From the NCBI GenBank assembly GCA_024362935.1, contig JANCRA010000003.1, forward strand, positions 46,227,844-46,291,843: DNA of 64,000 nt, in the 5' to 3' direction. The translations under genes and the position numbers were made by a program. Every line of letters starts with the position of its first letter. The first letter of the stretch is position 1. The notes under the pieces were generated by a model. It made no database searches. It saw only the letters and a list, made by a program, of their open reading frames with translations, and was not told where the DNA came from. This DNA is from Setophaga petechia. Lineage: Eukaryota; Chordata; Aves; Passeriformes; Parulidae. Positions 1 through 12,005 of the stretch are shown here, one piece after another.

Positions 1-3000
1 GCAGTTATCCTGTAGTTCTCAGAACCTGTGCTGTAGCACAGAAATACACAACCAAAGCACAGAAGTTGACCCCAGCAGCAAGAAACTCAATCAACTTCAT
101 GGGAAATGACTGCACATACCTATCCAAAAAAGGCTTTGTGGAGTCTATTGTGTTTCTATTAATGACACACAGACCCATCTTATCCAAGATACACACAGTG
201 GGACTGTGCTAGGAAGAGCCACACAAAAATTCAGTGATGCTGGAAAAAGATTCACCTCCCATTAGTGTCCCACAGCCTGAATCTCATGGGCAGCACAATA
301 CTTCAGTTTACACCTACACTGCTCTTTAGCAATCTGCTGCAGATGACTGCCATTCTTTATTGCTTCCCCAAACAACAAATTTCAGAATGCAAATTGTTTT
401 TACAGGTGACTGGTTAGCCAGAAAACCTCAGAGAGGGCAGAGCACAAGGCTGGCTGCAGCTTTGCTCTTCCCTGCATTCTTCTCAGCTGAAGCTAGGTGG
501 GCCTTGCCTTCCTCAGAGGTGAGCAAAGCTGGAAGCAAACCGTGAGTATCTGTCTGTGCAAAGCACCTGCAGTAACACAGATGCATGTCAGTGGAAACAA
601 GGCTACGCGCAGGGTCTCTGTCAAACACAAGAGTGTCTACTGCCTCTGCTAAGAGCAAGCTACTGAGATCACACACTTCCCACCGCAGCCCCTTTTGAGA
701 AACACCCACGTACAGCATTGCTTTGAATTGTTTTCTCCTTTTCCAGATCAGCAGCTAGAAACTCACCCATTTTCCATCCTTTCAAAGTTTTCTTTTTCTG
801 CAAAGAGAAGGCATTACCCACCTATTCTTTAAACTAATTAACTATCCCTTTTAGCTATAATTTCTCTTCATATAAAAACATTTGTAAAAGGTCTGTTTTT
901 CCCCATGCCCCCTTTTCTCTCGTCTGGCTCTTCATTATGACCATGCCTAATTGTGATGAGCTGTCCACCATTTACTCCACAGGATTGTATAGAGCTTTGT
1001 AATGTGCCTGCCACTGATGCATTTACAATTGGAAGCAGTTAACTCTTTAGTCCTGCCTCCTTGTTCTAAACAATGGGCTGCATGACGAACTAGCACTTAG
1101 CCCCAATTAAAGATTTTTAAAAGTCTCCATTTTAAGCCTGAGTACTCCAAATTGAGCATTTGTCAAAGGCCCAGCCACAGCTTCAAATGGAGAGAGGGAA
1201 ATCCTACTGAGGAGAAGAATAGGACTATCCCATCGGTTGGGGTGAAAGTTCTTCTCAATCAGCATCTTAACCGTGTAATCAGTATGGGATCTATTAGGTC
1301 TGCCTTATCCATACAAACCTGCTGATCTCCCCCAGTGTTGCCATCCAACAATGGCTTTGCTGATATTCCTAATTTCAACATTTTTTCCCTGAGAGTAGTC
1401 TAACTCTTAACTGCTGAAAGATAGGGGAAAGACTTATTTTCTTTTCTTTAGGTAAGGATATGAATATGAAAGCAGCTTTTCTGCCTATATTAAGAATTCC
1501 AATATTTTTGCACCATAAAAGTTTCTCAGAGCTTCTCTTGACATAAACCTATCAAAATACATTATCAGTAGAAATCTCTGTCTCTTCTATTTCCCTTTCT
1601 AGATAAGAAACCACACTCAAGAGCCATTTGCAGTTTCTGCAGTTTCAAGATTATTTTCCTCAGGTATCAACTCTGAAGTCAAGCTCCTTCACATTCCCAT
1701 TACAGGGTAAAATCCCCCAAAAGGACGTGAGGGTGGTTCTAAAGACTTTTGTATTCAACTACTTGAATATTTTTTATTATTTTCATACAAACTGCATACA
1801 TCTTTAGAGTTGACATCTGTGGACAGATATGAATTAATGGTTATGCCTCTTGATCAGCTTTGCACTGGACAGTGATTGTAACATGATGAATGATTCTTTT
1901 TCCAATAGAAAAGAGAACATAACAGTTGACAAATGTCCATAGACAGCTATCTTTCTGTGCAAAAATGTTCACATTTTGGGATCTTGATATTGACAATCTG
2001 TCCAAAATGGACCTAGCTAAAACTTTGGTGCAGTGCTGATAAAACTTCTTTGTTCTCTTTTTGTCTTAGACATTTTCTTTGTGCTCAGGATCTCTGTACA
2101 AGTTCAAAGAGCATAGTTTCAGAACACACAAAATGGGCAATTAATATCTACAATTAAAAACCACAGAAGAAAAAGACACAGTTTACTCTTACAAAAAAAG
2201 AGATTGTAGTGAGGTCTGTCATATGAAAGAACTGCTGAAAAGCTGGAGCTTTATTTTTCATCTGAATCATAACAGCTAAGCTGATGCAGCAGGGCCAAAC
2301 ACTTTTTCCACCAATTATATTTCCTTAAAAAAAAAAGAAATGTAATGGAGAAACCTTGCTTGATATAATTTTAAAGAGTAAAATATTAAAATAAGATAAA
2401 TAACAGTATTTATCAATAAAAGTAGATTAAATATATTTTTATGCAAAAAAATTACTTTCAGCTATGTTCTTGGACTCTGGGCTTTAAAAAACTTTGATTT
2501 AGGTTTGGGTTTTTTGGTTTAAATCAATGCAGTCAGACTGGTGATATTACTGTTGTTGTGCTGACTATCCAAGGCCAGACATGCAAGTAAGGCAACAGGC
2601 AGAAAAACAGAGCAGCACATGAAATGAGCATCAAACTGCACTATTTCCACTCCCCCAAAGGATCCAGGGAGAGAATGGCAACACAGTGTACCTGAAGCTT
2701 AAGTGCTTTTCAAAATTACAAAAGGATTGTTTTAAAAGAAGTTCCTATATGGGACTTTTCTCTCCCTTCTCCTGTTGACATTTTCTCCCCCATCTGCTTG
2801 TTTATTCTGCTCTTACTGCTGTCAGAAATATTAGGATCTAAGGTGACAGAATTACTCCTGCATGTCAGCTTAACCTGCTCTCCTGGGAAATAAAAGAAAA
2901 GCAAAAAGCAAGAATGAAAAGAAAAAGCTCTTCTGGCAGTACCACATTTTGTTAGTCTAGCTGCTCTCACAAATGGCTGAGAGACCACAGTGGGCAGAAT

Positions 3001-4539
3001 GACTTCCTAATGGAACGACTCAGCTCTATGATCACTGCACTCAAACCTCTGCTTATTCATGTGGGGAAAGTCCACACAAACTGAAAGCCTGCCTATAGCC
3101 ACAGATTGGAGCTGTTTTCCTTCAGAAATGCCTTTCCTCTGCAGTGGATAAAGCATGCAGCAAACTCAATAGCAAACACAAGCAGAATATTTGCTCAAGC
3201 TTCTAAACTGATAGTGAAGTTTTAAATCAGACCAATTCTCTGTGCAGATATATCCTTTTTTTCTTTCTTCAATTTATTTCTGCAACTCTGAACCCCAGTC
3301 CATCACTTATTCACTGAGAATACTTAGCCCTCAATTATCACAGCTTACATTTTCACTTGTCTCTTTACTCATGTTCGACTGACATATTCAAGCTCATCTC
3401 CCCAGCAGCACTGAGCAGTCTCTTAGATGGAGAACTTGTTCTTGGATACTAAAGTTTCCATTAGCATTTAACAGATGAGTAATCCTTGTGTATGTTTTGC
3501 ACTACTGGAAAGCAACCCTTTGCTTAGAACAGAGTTTTCTTAAAATGTATATAAACACATTTTAAAAGTTACCAGCTTTCTCCTTGTCAGAGAGTAGCCC
3601 CAGACAAGTTACTATCCCTTCATAAAAAAATGGAGAACATTCAATATGTATCTTCACAGAAGATTTCTAATCTACACAGGTGTACCAGAAGGTGGTTCCC
3701 CCTACCCTGACTGCAAAAGTGTCCAAGACTACAGACAGCAAATATCTCCTTTCCTTCTTACCCCATCACCCCAAATATTGTACAAGGAAAATCAGTTTCT
3801 CATCCAGCATACAGGCAGAATGTGCCCCTTGTGCTCAATTAAACAAAGCTTGCTGAGGTTTCTCAGCAGCAATAACAAGAGTGGCACATCAGCTGTTTTC
3901 CACTTTCCAAGGGAAAGAGAACTGTGTATTTTCTATATGCTCTTCTTAACTACTAGGAGAGCACAATTTCTAATTTGAGTCCCTCAAAATTCTGCATCTT
4001 CCCTTTCCTTGGCAATTTCTGTCTCTTTTTCTTATTCCACCTAGGAGAAAGTGAACCTGGAAATTGTTTAAGCCTGAAGTGCATCCTGGGAGAAACCATA
4101 CAACCCAGCCATGTTATTCATGCACTTACAAAACAAGAAAAAAAACCCCAAACCCATAATTTTCAGCCAGTGAAATGGATTTTCTTCTAGCCTACAAGAA
4201 GGCAACACATTTCCAGTTGTTAGGTTTGGGAGAAAGTCTGGTGCACTGAACAAAAAAGGGATTTTGTTTTGAAAATAGGCATTGTTCATCATTTGTGTAA
4301 AAGTATCCACTTCTTGAGGTACATCAGCATTTTGAGGTGTAGGACACAGTGCAAGACTCCCTGAGAAAGCAGAAAAGAAGAGCATAGGAAATCTTCTGCA
4401 TCAAATCCAACTCACAATAAAGTTTATTATTAATACCCTCAGTTTCCAATACGCTCCGATCACAGCTGTGACAGCCCAAGAAGATTGAACTTTTCCCCAC
4501 AATTCTCACTAATATGGCCTGCTACTTGGTCTTATTGTT
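1..4539. other. Non-coding stretch, no gene recognised
   Basis: This is unique-looking AT-rich sequence. The open frames here are all short (110 codons or fewer) and none resembles a known protein. About 1010-1200 reads like possible conserved non-coding DNA, with TTAACT and CCAATTAAAGA-type motifs and no repeat wording, but this is a weak impression. Roughly 2290-2470 is very AT-rich with several A runs. A short A-rich piece lies at about 4130-4165. I see no CR1, LTR or RNA gene. Confidence 0.6.
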
Positions 4540-5270
4540 ATTAGAATAATTTGCTCCCAAGTTCTGGAATGAACTCTGTGCCCAAGTAATTAAAGCTCTT
4601 AAAGTTTCTAGTCCTTTGTTTAAAGAATTCGTCCTTGTGCTCTCTATGCCCCATCAGCTACCTAATTAGCAGAGCCTTTGCGTGATTAAAAATTCTCACA
4701 GAGATTCTGCTGGATATTTGCCTCTCTTAATGAGTGTTTGTGGACAGCTGGGAGCGGGAGCTGGTTCCCTCCTCCCAGGACCTCCAATGAATTCTGCAGA
4801 CCTCTGTCAGGGCCCAGGAGTGAAAGCTGTCATTTTAGTAATGTGGATGAAAATTGGTCAAAAGCACTGTGGTCCTTGAGGAATGAAAGGCCTTGAAATA
4901 TAAATGAAGATGAATATTCATATTTGGTTCAATAAGTGCCAACTATTAATATACATGTCTGTCAGTAAGAAAAGTCAGAACTTATTCAATTGTGCCTGGC
5001 ATAATTTGGCTCCTAATTCACAATTACCTTCCTATTCTTTGCTCTTCAGTTAATTTTTTAAGTTAAAAGCTTGCTAAAAAACAGAAAGCATTTCTATTAC
5101 CATAAAAATGGCAACATCTATCCTCCTGCTAATTTACTGCCTATTTAAGAATCACCTGTGGCTTTTACTCACTGGATTCTAAGTATCTTGCTCTGACTTT
5201 CCTCATCTTATTCTCTTTTGTCAACATCAGATTTTAAATCGGCCCATTATATGCCTCTGGAAGTATATTC
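4540..5270. promoter_or_regulatory. Candidate conserved non-coding element (enhancer-like)
   Basis: The block is non-repetitive and free of long frames. It is dense in homeodomain-like cores (CCTAATTAGC, AAGTAATTAAAG, CTAATTC, GCTAATTTAC), together with CTGTCAGT- and TGATTAAAAAT-like words. Texture of this kind, with balanced short motifs and few microsatellites, is common in deeply conserved vertebrate enhancers. The call is by eye only, with no alignment behind it. It could equally be ordinary AT-rich spacer. Confidence 0.25.
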
Positions 5271-5452
5271 CCCTTCTTTATGGAAATTCTCATACAATTC
5301 CCTACCCTCTTGACCCTGCACTTGATTTCCAAAATAATTCTAATTTCATATCTCCTATGACTAAGGGTATTTCATTTTTTAAGGACCATAGCACAAGGCT
5401 GAAATATTGCAGGGGGTAGTTTTGTGGGGGTTTAAGGTTTCCTTTTCTTTCT

Positions 5453-5492
5453 GGGGGGAGGGTAAGGGGGGGAACAGGAAAAGGGGGAAGGG
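5453..5492 (+). other. G-quadruplex-capable G-rich tract
   Basis: G runs lie at 5453-5458, 5460-5462, 5466-5472, 5483-5487 and 5490-5492. The first three runs alone can supply four G3 tracts with loops of one, three and one nucleotides, because the seven-G run can be split. The tract sits in a wider G-rich patch (about 5409-5500) inside AT-rich DNA, so it stands out. Folding and any function are inference. Confidence 0.55.
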
Positions 5493-5499
5493 TTGTCTG

Positions 5500-8400
5500 G
5501 TGATGTTTATTTGTTTGTTTTTCAAGTACTGCATGTTCAGTTTCGAGAAGGAAGCCTGAAGATATTGAAGAGATTCTTTTATTAGGAAGCCACTAAAAAT
5601 TTCTGAAACAGAAGGCTGCAATTCCAGAAGAATCTTGGAAGTATTCAAACTAGAAAATCCTGCTTCACCTGAGAGTGATCTCTTATTCAGTGACATTTGA
5701 GAAATTAGAGCTGAGTTTCCTAATCAATCTATTCCCATTTATCACTTTGTTCCAAGCACCTGTGCACTGGGATCAATATGCATACTGGACACTGAGTTCT
5801 TAGGAGAATAAAACACATTGGAGAAACCAGTGCAAAGTGGGATTAATACCTGGTGTACAAAGTTAAGGTGATCAGAGAAAACAAACATTGAATAGGGAAG
5901 TGGTTAGATCATATGCAAAAGAACTGAAATATATTTTGGATTTCTGGTTCCAGAATCCAGGGGAAGAAGCAGTCAGGAAAATATTTGTTTGTTCCCTTTA
6001 ACCACAATATTACACACCATGTTGAGAGCAAAAGCCAGAGATATGACTACTGTAAAACCTGCTGCATCTCCAAAAGGCTACACAGTGATTTAATTCAGCT
6101 TTACTCAGGACATCTAACAGGACCATATCCTGCAGAAATATGCCTTGCTACATGACAGAGGAGCATTTATTGTTTCAAATTCCACTTGGCCAGGTGCCTG
6201 CTGACTGATAATGTCAGCTTGTCCCAGTCAGACACGGTCAGGAATCCGAGAGGCTGTGGCTGAGTGGGACAGTGTGCTGGAGAGAAGGAGGAGAAGCACT
6301 GGAGCCACAGGGGAATGAGCCCAGCACCCAAGAGAAAAGAGGTCCTGGGTATTTTGGCACAAATGACCAGATTCTCCTCTCATTTATACTGGTCCCAGCC
6401 CATTAGCTTCAAGGTGGTACATCTGTGAAGCCTGTGGGTTCAACAGCTTTCTGGTCAAAGCTTTTAGGTTAAAACACTTTTTTTTTTAGCTATTTCTAGC
6501 CACATGTCATCTGGCACCTTTTTTAATGCGTGTGAGTAGGATATTGTTCTTCACTCTGCCCACTAGATGTAGATTTATTTAAGTAGAGGATGGTGATCAG
6601 CTGCTTTCACTGGCAGCTTGAAAAATGGAAGTAGTAAGTTAGGACAGGTGTGGGTGCACATTAGTGAGGCAATTAGGTTTGCAAATATTAATTTATCACT
6701 TGTAATAAGGTCATGGATTAGAGATCTATATCCATGATACACCTATTATCTCAGAGGTTCCAGTTCAAAGGATCCAAAACAAATGCAGGGGGAAGGGGTA
6801 TCTTCCTTTTTGGTTTGCATTTTTTCAGCCCACCTTCCAAAAGCTAACTTCTCTTGGACTGAAATTAAAAAGCCATTACTCCTCTTTTAAAGCACATTAA
6901 GCCACGCAGAAGAGACATGACTCAAAAATTCAACAAGAGTGGACTGAAATACTGTAAGCATTTTAGGCTTATGATTAAAAATTACCACAATTCCACAAAG
7001 TCTATTTTTATTAGTGCTTGCTGGTTCATACTTGCACAGTGGTCATAAGTCACAAAATCCCTTGCAACTATGTGTCATTTTACAGAACTCCTTAGAGTTT
7101 ATTTGGCTCCTGGGGATTTAATATCCATCCAGTCTCTGTTAGGAGAAAGAGCTATTTGCATCACAACTATTATTGGTCAATTTTTCCCCTACAACTGTAA
7201 TAAACATTAAAAAAAAACCCCATCAACAACAACAACAAAAAAATCCCCAAAACAACAAAAAATCCCCAAACCACAAGTCAATTTAGAAACTACTGAATAA
7301 AACCATTTCCAAATATTTTCCCCCACCTCATTTTCTGTGACTTGATGTAGAACATTACCAGAATGTTCCTTGAACATAGAAATTGTCATACCAGAGCAGA
7401 CCAAAGGTCAGCTAATTCTGTCTAATTTGCAGAGATTAGCAGCACACAGGTGCTTTAGAAGGCTATTTAATACAGTCATGTGGGCAACTACCACACAATA
7501 CACCCCTTATTTTCACAACTCATTGTGCATCCATTGTCCACAAAAAGGAATCGGCCCATATTATTTTGATTAAAGAAAGAAATTACATTTGTGATAATAT
7601 GGAAGTCAGTAGAGGAGGGAAAGAAGAAATTAAACAGCTAAGTAAGAAGTAAGGAAAGCAAAATTTTAGTTTAATGTTTATGTTTGTGCAAATGCTCAGC
7701 TGCAAAAGTAGAACTGGCACTACTCTGCACACAATAATAAATTCTAGCTTTAAAAAACTGAACATAAGAAATTCCCTGGCTGGAAACCTCTCACAAGGGG
7801 CAGACTCCCTCTGCTCTTCATAACAGAGACACTGGCTGCAAAAGCACCCCAACTCCATGCTCAGCTCACACACAGGAAAGGAAAGCCAGAAAGGCTTCAA
7901 GAGTCACCAAAGTGCAAAAGTTTACAGATGCATTCACTTTCATTGGAGCTCTACATGCACTTGGATGTGGATTAAAATCACTACAGGATTTTAACAAGGC
8001 TGCTTGTGTTTAAACTCCTTGTGAACTAATTAACATATATTCTGCATATTTAGAATCTGATCTGTTTGTTTACCTGGCTTTTAAAATCAGGGGTTTTTTT
8101 CCTTACAGAGGCATGGTGGAAAAAAAAATAAGACAAGTGAACAAAAAAATTAGAGTGATTTTTTTCTTAAAGATTTTCTCAAAATTGTTTTGAGCAGAGA
8201 AGTATGAGGTTCAGAAATTGTGTCATCAACCACACATGCCATAATAGATGAAAGTCCTGTCTCAAATCAGTATGGATATCTTGGGGGAATCATTATAGGA
8301 AATCTGCACAGAAGTCATCTCTTAAGGAGGGATTTGAATAGAGACAGAGCGATCGTTTGACATACAAAGCATTGGGGGAACTTGGGAGCCTGTGAGGATG

Positions 8401-9839
8401 AGAGCAAGGGAAGGATAAACAGCAGGTAGACTTCTTTCACATAATAAAACCATCACACGTAGCAAAGAGTCTATCTGGGACTAGATCCTGTCACAAAAAT
8501 GCACTGAAATTGGCCATAACTGCAAAGTCAATAAAATGCCCTTAATCTTTCAATAAACAATTTATTTTTAAAAGTTATTTTGGAGCTATTGAAGCTCCTG
8601 GGGTGGGGAAGTAAATGCATTTTAAATGTGCTGTATGGTATGCAGTATCACAGGTTTAAGTTTCATTTTATCAGATATATGGTTTTGTCATTTGAACTCT
8701 GGATTAGAAGCCAAAATTCCTCCACTCTAACACTGACTGCTTTTCTGGCTTTCAACAAATCATTTAAGGTCAGACTCAAATAGCTCTCCTCATGAAGGAG
8801 GGCAGGTACTATCCAGTACAAGACAGGAAAGCAAAATGTGCCCTTCAAATCAGTCAGCTTCTGTGAAACTGGTACAAAATATTCACCTGTTTTCTTGCAA
8901 GGGGTTTGGCAAAATGAATTATTGTGGTTAACATTTGGAAAGAATGAATACTAACTAGAGCTGGACAAAAGTTTTGGCTTTAAAAAATAAATGTTACTTC
9001 TCTAATTTTTCCTGTTGTTTTTATCCATATAGAAAAAACATACTGACAAATGTGAGAGGGTAAAAATAATGGCAAGACTGTAAGTATTTATAGGTGAAAA
9101 AGCCCACTAGACACTCATGGCATTTAAATCAAGTTTTTCAGTAGGCATTTGCTTTCAAAACTCTCGCACAATATTCTGGGCTCCAAATAGTTGCAGTGAC
9201 TGGAAATCATCCAGAGAAGACAGCACTGACGTTCCCATTTGCTAGCTTGATCCCATCTCTCTCACTTTAATGTCTCAGTAACTGCTGGGAGGGTGTGGGG
9301 AGGTCATTCCAGCAATTGACTCTTTCATCAATTATTACTTACCCATTTAAAAGCTGCTAGGACACTTGCACATATTTTCATTCCACAGCAGGCCTAAAAC
9401 AAATCTCACTGCACAACCTGAAGGTAGCAGGTAGAAATCTGTGCTCAAGATTCAAGATCAGTCTCTTGCTTTGGAGATGACTTCAGCCTAATTTAGTACA
9501 GACTACACAACCCTTTAGGAGATTTTCATTCCTTCTCATTCCATTCTCTACTAACTCCTTTCACAGGCCTAGCACAGGACCTTGTAAGGTGTATGCCAGT
9601 TCAAAAGACATTTATCCCAGCAAGAGGCTTTAAGACAAGTAAAGATACATTTTCATGATTACCTTTTCCAGGAGAGACATGAAAGAATCTAGATTTGTAT
9701 TCATTTACCACATATTCAGTAGCCACCCCTACAGCTAAAATATGTTCTGCAACTATTTGATTGAAAGCTGTGAGGTTGCATAAGTCCTGAAGAGGTGATA
9801 AAATCCACCAATCTATTAGGAAGTTTCTTCCCCAGGTGG
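5500..9839. other. Non-coding stretch, no gene recognised
   Basis: This is AT-rich unique sequence. The longest frame has 105 codons and is unrecognised. A mildly GC-richer patch at about 6190-6360 contains several scattered CpGs but is too sparse to be an island. A poly-T run sits at about 6478-6488. No repeat family was recognised apart from the A-rich tract listed separately. Confidence 0.6.
7207..7275. repeat. A-rich low-complexity tract (CAA/CCAAA words)
   Basis: The tract consists of A runs broken by AAC and CCCCAAA words. Similar A-rich tracts occur at about 9840-9925, 28955-28995, 48970-49085 and 59543-59625. It could be simple low-complexity drift or a decayed poly(A)-like tail. No retroelement body is visible on either side. 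Confidence 0.7.
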
Positions 9840-9925
9840 AAAAAAAAAAAGAAAAAAACACCGTTGCACAGGAAAAAAAATTTTAAAAAAACCAACCACC
9901 AACAAAAAAATAAAAAGAAAGATTT
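9840..9925. repeat. A-rich low-complexity tract beside CR1
   Basis: A runs of up to about ten, interrupted by AACCAACC-like words, lie just upstream of the 5' truncation point of the sense CR1 tail. The adjacency may be chance or may mark an A-rich insertion site. No element body belongs to it. Confidence 0.65.
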
Positions 9926-9987
9926 GCACGTTAAGAGGTCAAAATAGCAGATGCAGGATTGCTATCCAGAACCAAGACACCATCTAC

Positions 9988-10402
9988 TGGAGCACCTGTC
10001 AGGAAAGGCTGAGAGAACTGAGTTTGTCCAGCCTGGAAAGCAAAAGGTTTCAAGGTGACCTAACTGTGGCCTTCCAGTACCTGAAGGGAGCTTACTAGAA
10101 AGATCAAGAGGGAATTTTTACAGGGACATGCAATGACAGGACAAGGGAAATGACTTCAGATTGACAGAGCAGGTTCAGGTTAGATATACAGAAGAAATTC
10201 TTTACTCTGGGGGTGGTGAGGCATTGAAACAAGTTGCCTTGAGAATTTGTGGATGCTGCATCCCTGACAATGTTCAAGCCCAGGTTGGATGGAACTCTGA
10301 GCAGCCTGGTCCAGTGAAAGTTGTCCCTGCCCATGGCAGTGGGGTTGGAATGAGATGTTTCCTAAGGTCTCTTCCAGCCCAAACCATTCTATGATTCCAT
10401 GA
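9988..10402 (+). mobile_element. CR1 LINE, 5'-truncated 3' tail, sense strand
   Basis: The wording matches the 3' end of avian chicken-repeat-1 retrotransposons. It begins with a GGAAAGGCTGAGAGAACTG-type segment and passes through TCCAGCCTGGAAAGC, a GTGGTGAGGCATTGAAAC segment, TTCAAGCCCAGGTTGGATGG and CTCTTCCAGCCC. It closes with CATTCTATGATTCCATGAT, the short 3' terminal repeat that CR1 uses for target-primed reverse transcription. Only about 415 bp remain, which is normal because nearly all CR1 copies are 5'-truncated. Many substitutions break any frame, so it is dead. The 5' boundary is approximate. The subfamily cannot be assigned without a repeat library. Confidence 0.9.
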
Positions 10403-11563
10403 TATTTACTCTAAAGCATCCAGAAGTGGTGTCTGGAAAAAAGCCTTCATGGCACCAGTGGAACATATTAGAGAGCTTATCCTTCACTGCCCATTGAACA
10501 GAATGCTTGGCAGCTTCCAAGAGAGCCAAGAGCAAACCTGCTGTCTATGTCCTGAAATTACAAATTCATTCCACTTATGCAATGAATTAAAATAAAGGCT
10601 GAATCATAGATGTGCTCAGAAAGTACTCCTCCAGCAGCACAGCTCACTCACCTTTGGAAATATATCCACAGTTTGTGGACTTGTCTGTGTAAACTGTCTG
10701 AAAAGTACCTGGAGGGACCTTAGATGACTTCATAACTTGCAGAAACAAGCTCAGGTACTGAGGGAATATAGTCAAAGGCAACATTGGAAACCCTACTGAA
10801 GATTAATGCTCCAGCCCTCATTGGCATTACCAGGGGGCTCTTCCAGTACCTCTTTCTGTCTTGTAACACAGTTTCTGCCTTTAACCATGCAAAAAGGAAA
10901 CAAGTGGTGACCTTATTACTAGGAATTTTTCCAGAGCAGATCTGCAACTATTCCAAACCTTGGAAAGAAGAGATTATGCTTCTTATCTGACCCCTTCACA
11001 AGTTCCACTTGATGATCTCTGAAGCATTTATTTCTGAAAGTGACTATAATTTATTGTAGTGGGTAATAGACATTATTCTGGGGTTTAATAGACGCCTTCA
11101 AAGTTGCCGTCTGACTTGCAGACTAGAAAAGCTGTGTGGAAGACCCTGTTTCCCTCCTCATACCCCCATTGAAACTGAGATGCTTCTGCAGGGTGTGTCA
11201 GTCTAGAATCCTGTATGTAAACACAGCCTCATATGCACCAAAAGCATTTCCCACCACAACCTGGGTTTTCTCAGCAGATCTCCAGAAACCTTCGAGAAGG
11301 AGTAGGACTCCACCTTTATGCTTGACCTATGCTATTTCTGCATCTCCATTCCTCAGTTTTTTATTTCCTTAGTAACTTTTTGATATGCAGTTAGGAGACT
11401 GGAATACACGGCACCATTTTCCTTTATTCCTTGTATAGCTAGGGCAACATCTCATTGCTTCATTTTTCAATTAACTTGTGTCTGAACAATCTAAATACTT
11501 TGTCCTATTTCCTTGGATGCAGTGCTGGAGAAACTCTTTATTACCTAGGCTACAATATTTACA
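10403..11563. other. Unique spacer between two facing CR1 tails
   Basis: About 1.16 kb of unremarkable AT-rich sequence lies between the 3' ends of the two CR1 copies. No frame longer than 78 codons lies here, and I recognise no gene or other repeat. Confidence 0.55.
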
Positions 11564-12005
11564 CACAGAATTCACAAATCACAAGGTTGGAAGAGACCTT
11601 CAAGATCAAGTCCAAACCACCCCTAACACCTCAACTAAACACTGAGTGCCACATCCAGTCTTCTTTTAAACACATCCAGGGGTGGTGAATCCACCACCTC
11701 CCCAGGCAGGCTATCCCAATACTTTATTACCCTTTTTGTAAAAAACTTTTCCCTAATATCCAACCTGTATTTCCTTGGTGCAGCTTGAGACAGTGTCCTC
11801 TGGTTCTTCCAGTTGCTGCCTGGAGAAAGAGACCAACCCCACCTGACTACAATCACCCTTCAGGGAGCTGTAGAGAGTGACAAGGTCACCCCTGAGTCTC
11901 CTTTTCTCCAAGCTAAACACCCCCAGCTCCCTAAGTGGCTCCTCACAGGGTTTGTGTTCCAAGCCCCTCTCCAGCCCTGTTGTCCTCCTCTGGACAAGCT
12001 CAATT
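11564..12005 (-). mobile_element. CR1 LINE, 5'-truncated 3' tail, antisense
   Basis: Read on the + strand it starts with the reverse complement of a CR1 3' end (CACAGAATTCACAAATCACAA) followed by GGTTGGAAGAGACCTTCAAG, then AAACACATCCAGGGGTGGTG, CCACCACCTCCCCAGGCAGG, CCCTAATATCCAACCTGTAT and GGCTCCTCACAGGGTTTGTG. On the minus strand the frame at 11635-11856 still carries a recognisable CR1 tail peptide (SLPGEVVDSPPLDVFKRRLD). The copy looks younger than the others in the window because it has fewer departures from the remembered consensus. The high-coordinate end is the 5' truncation and is approximate. The wording recalls passerine CR1 subfamilies, but that is from memory. Confidence 0.92.
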
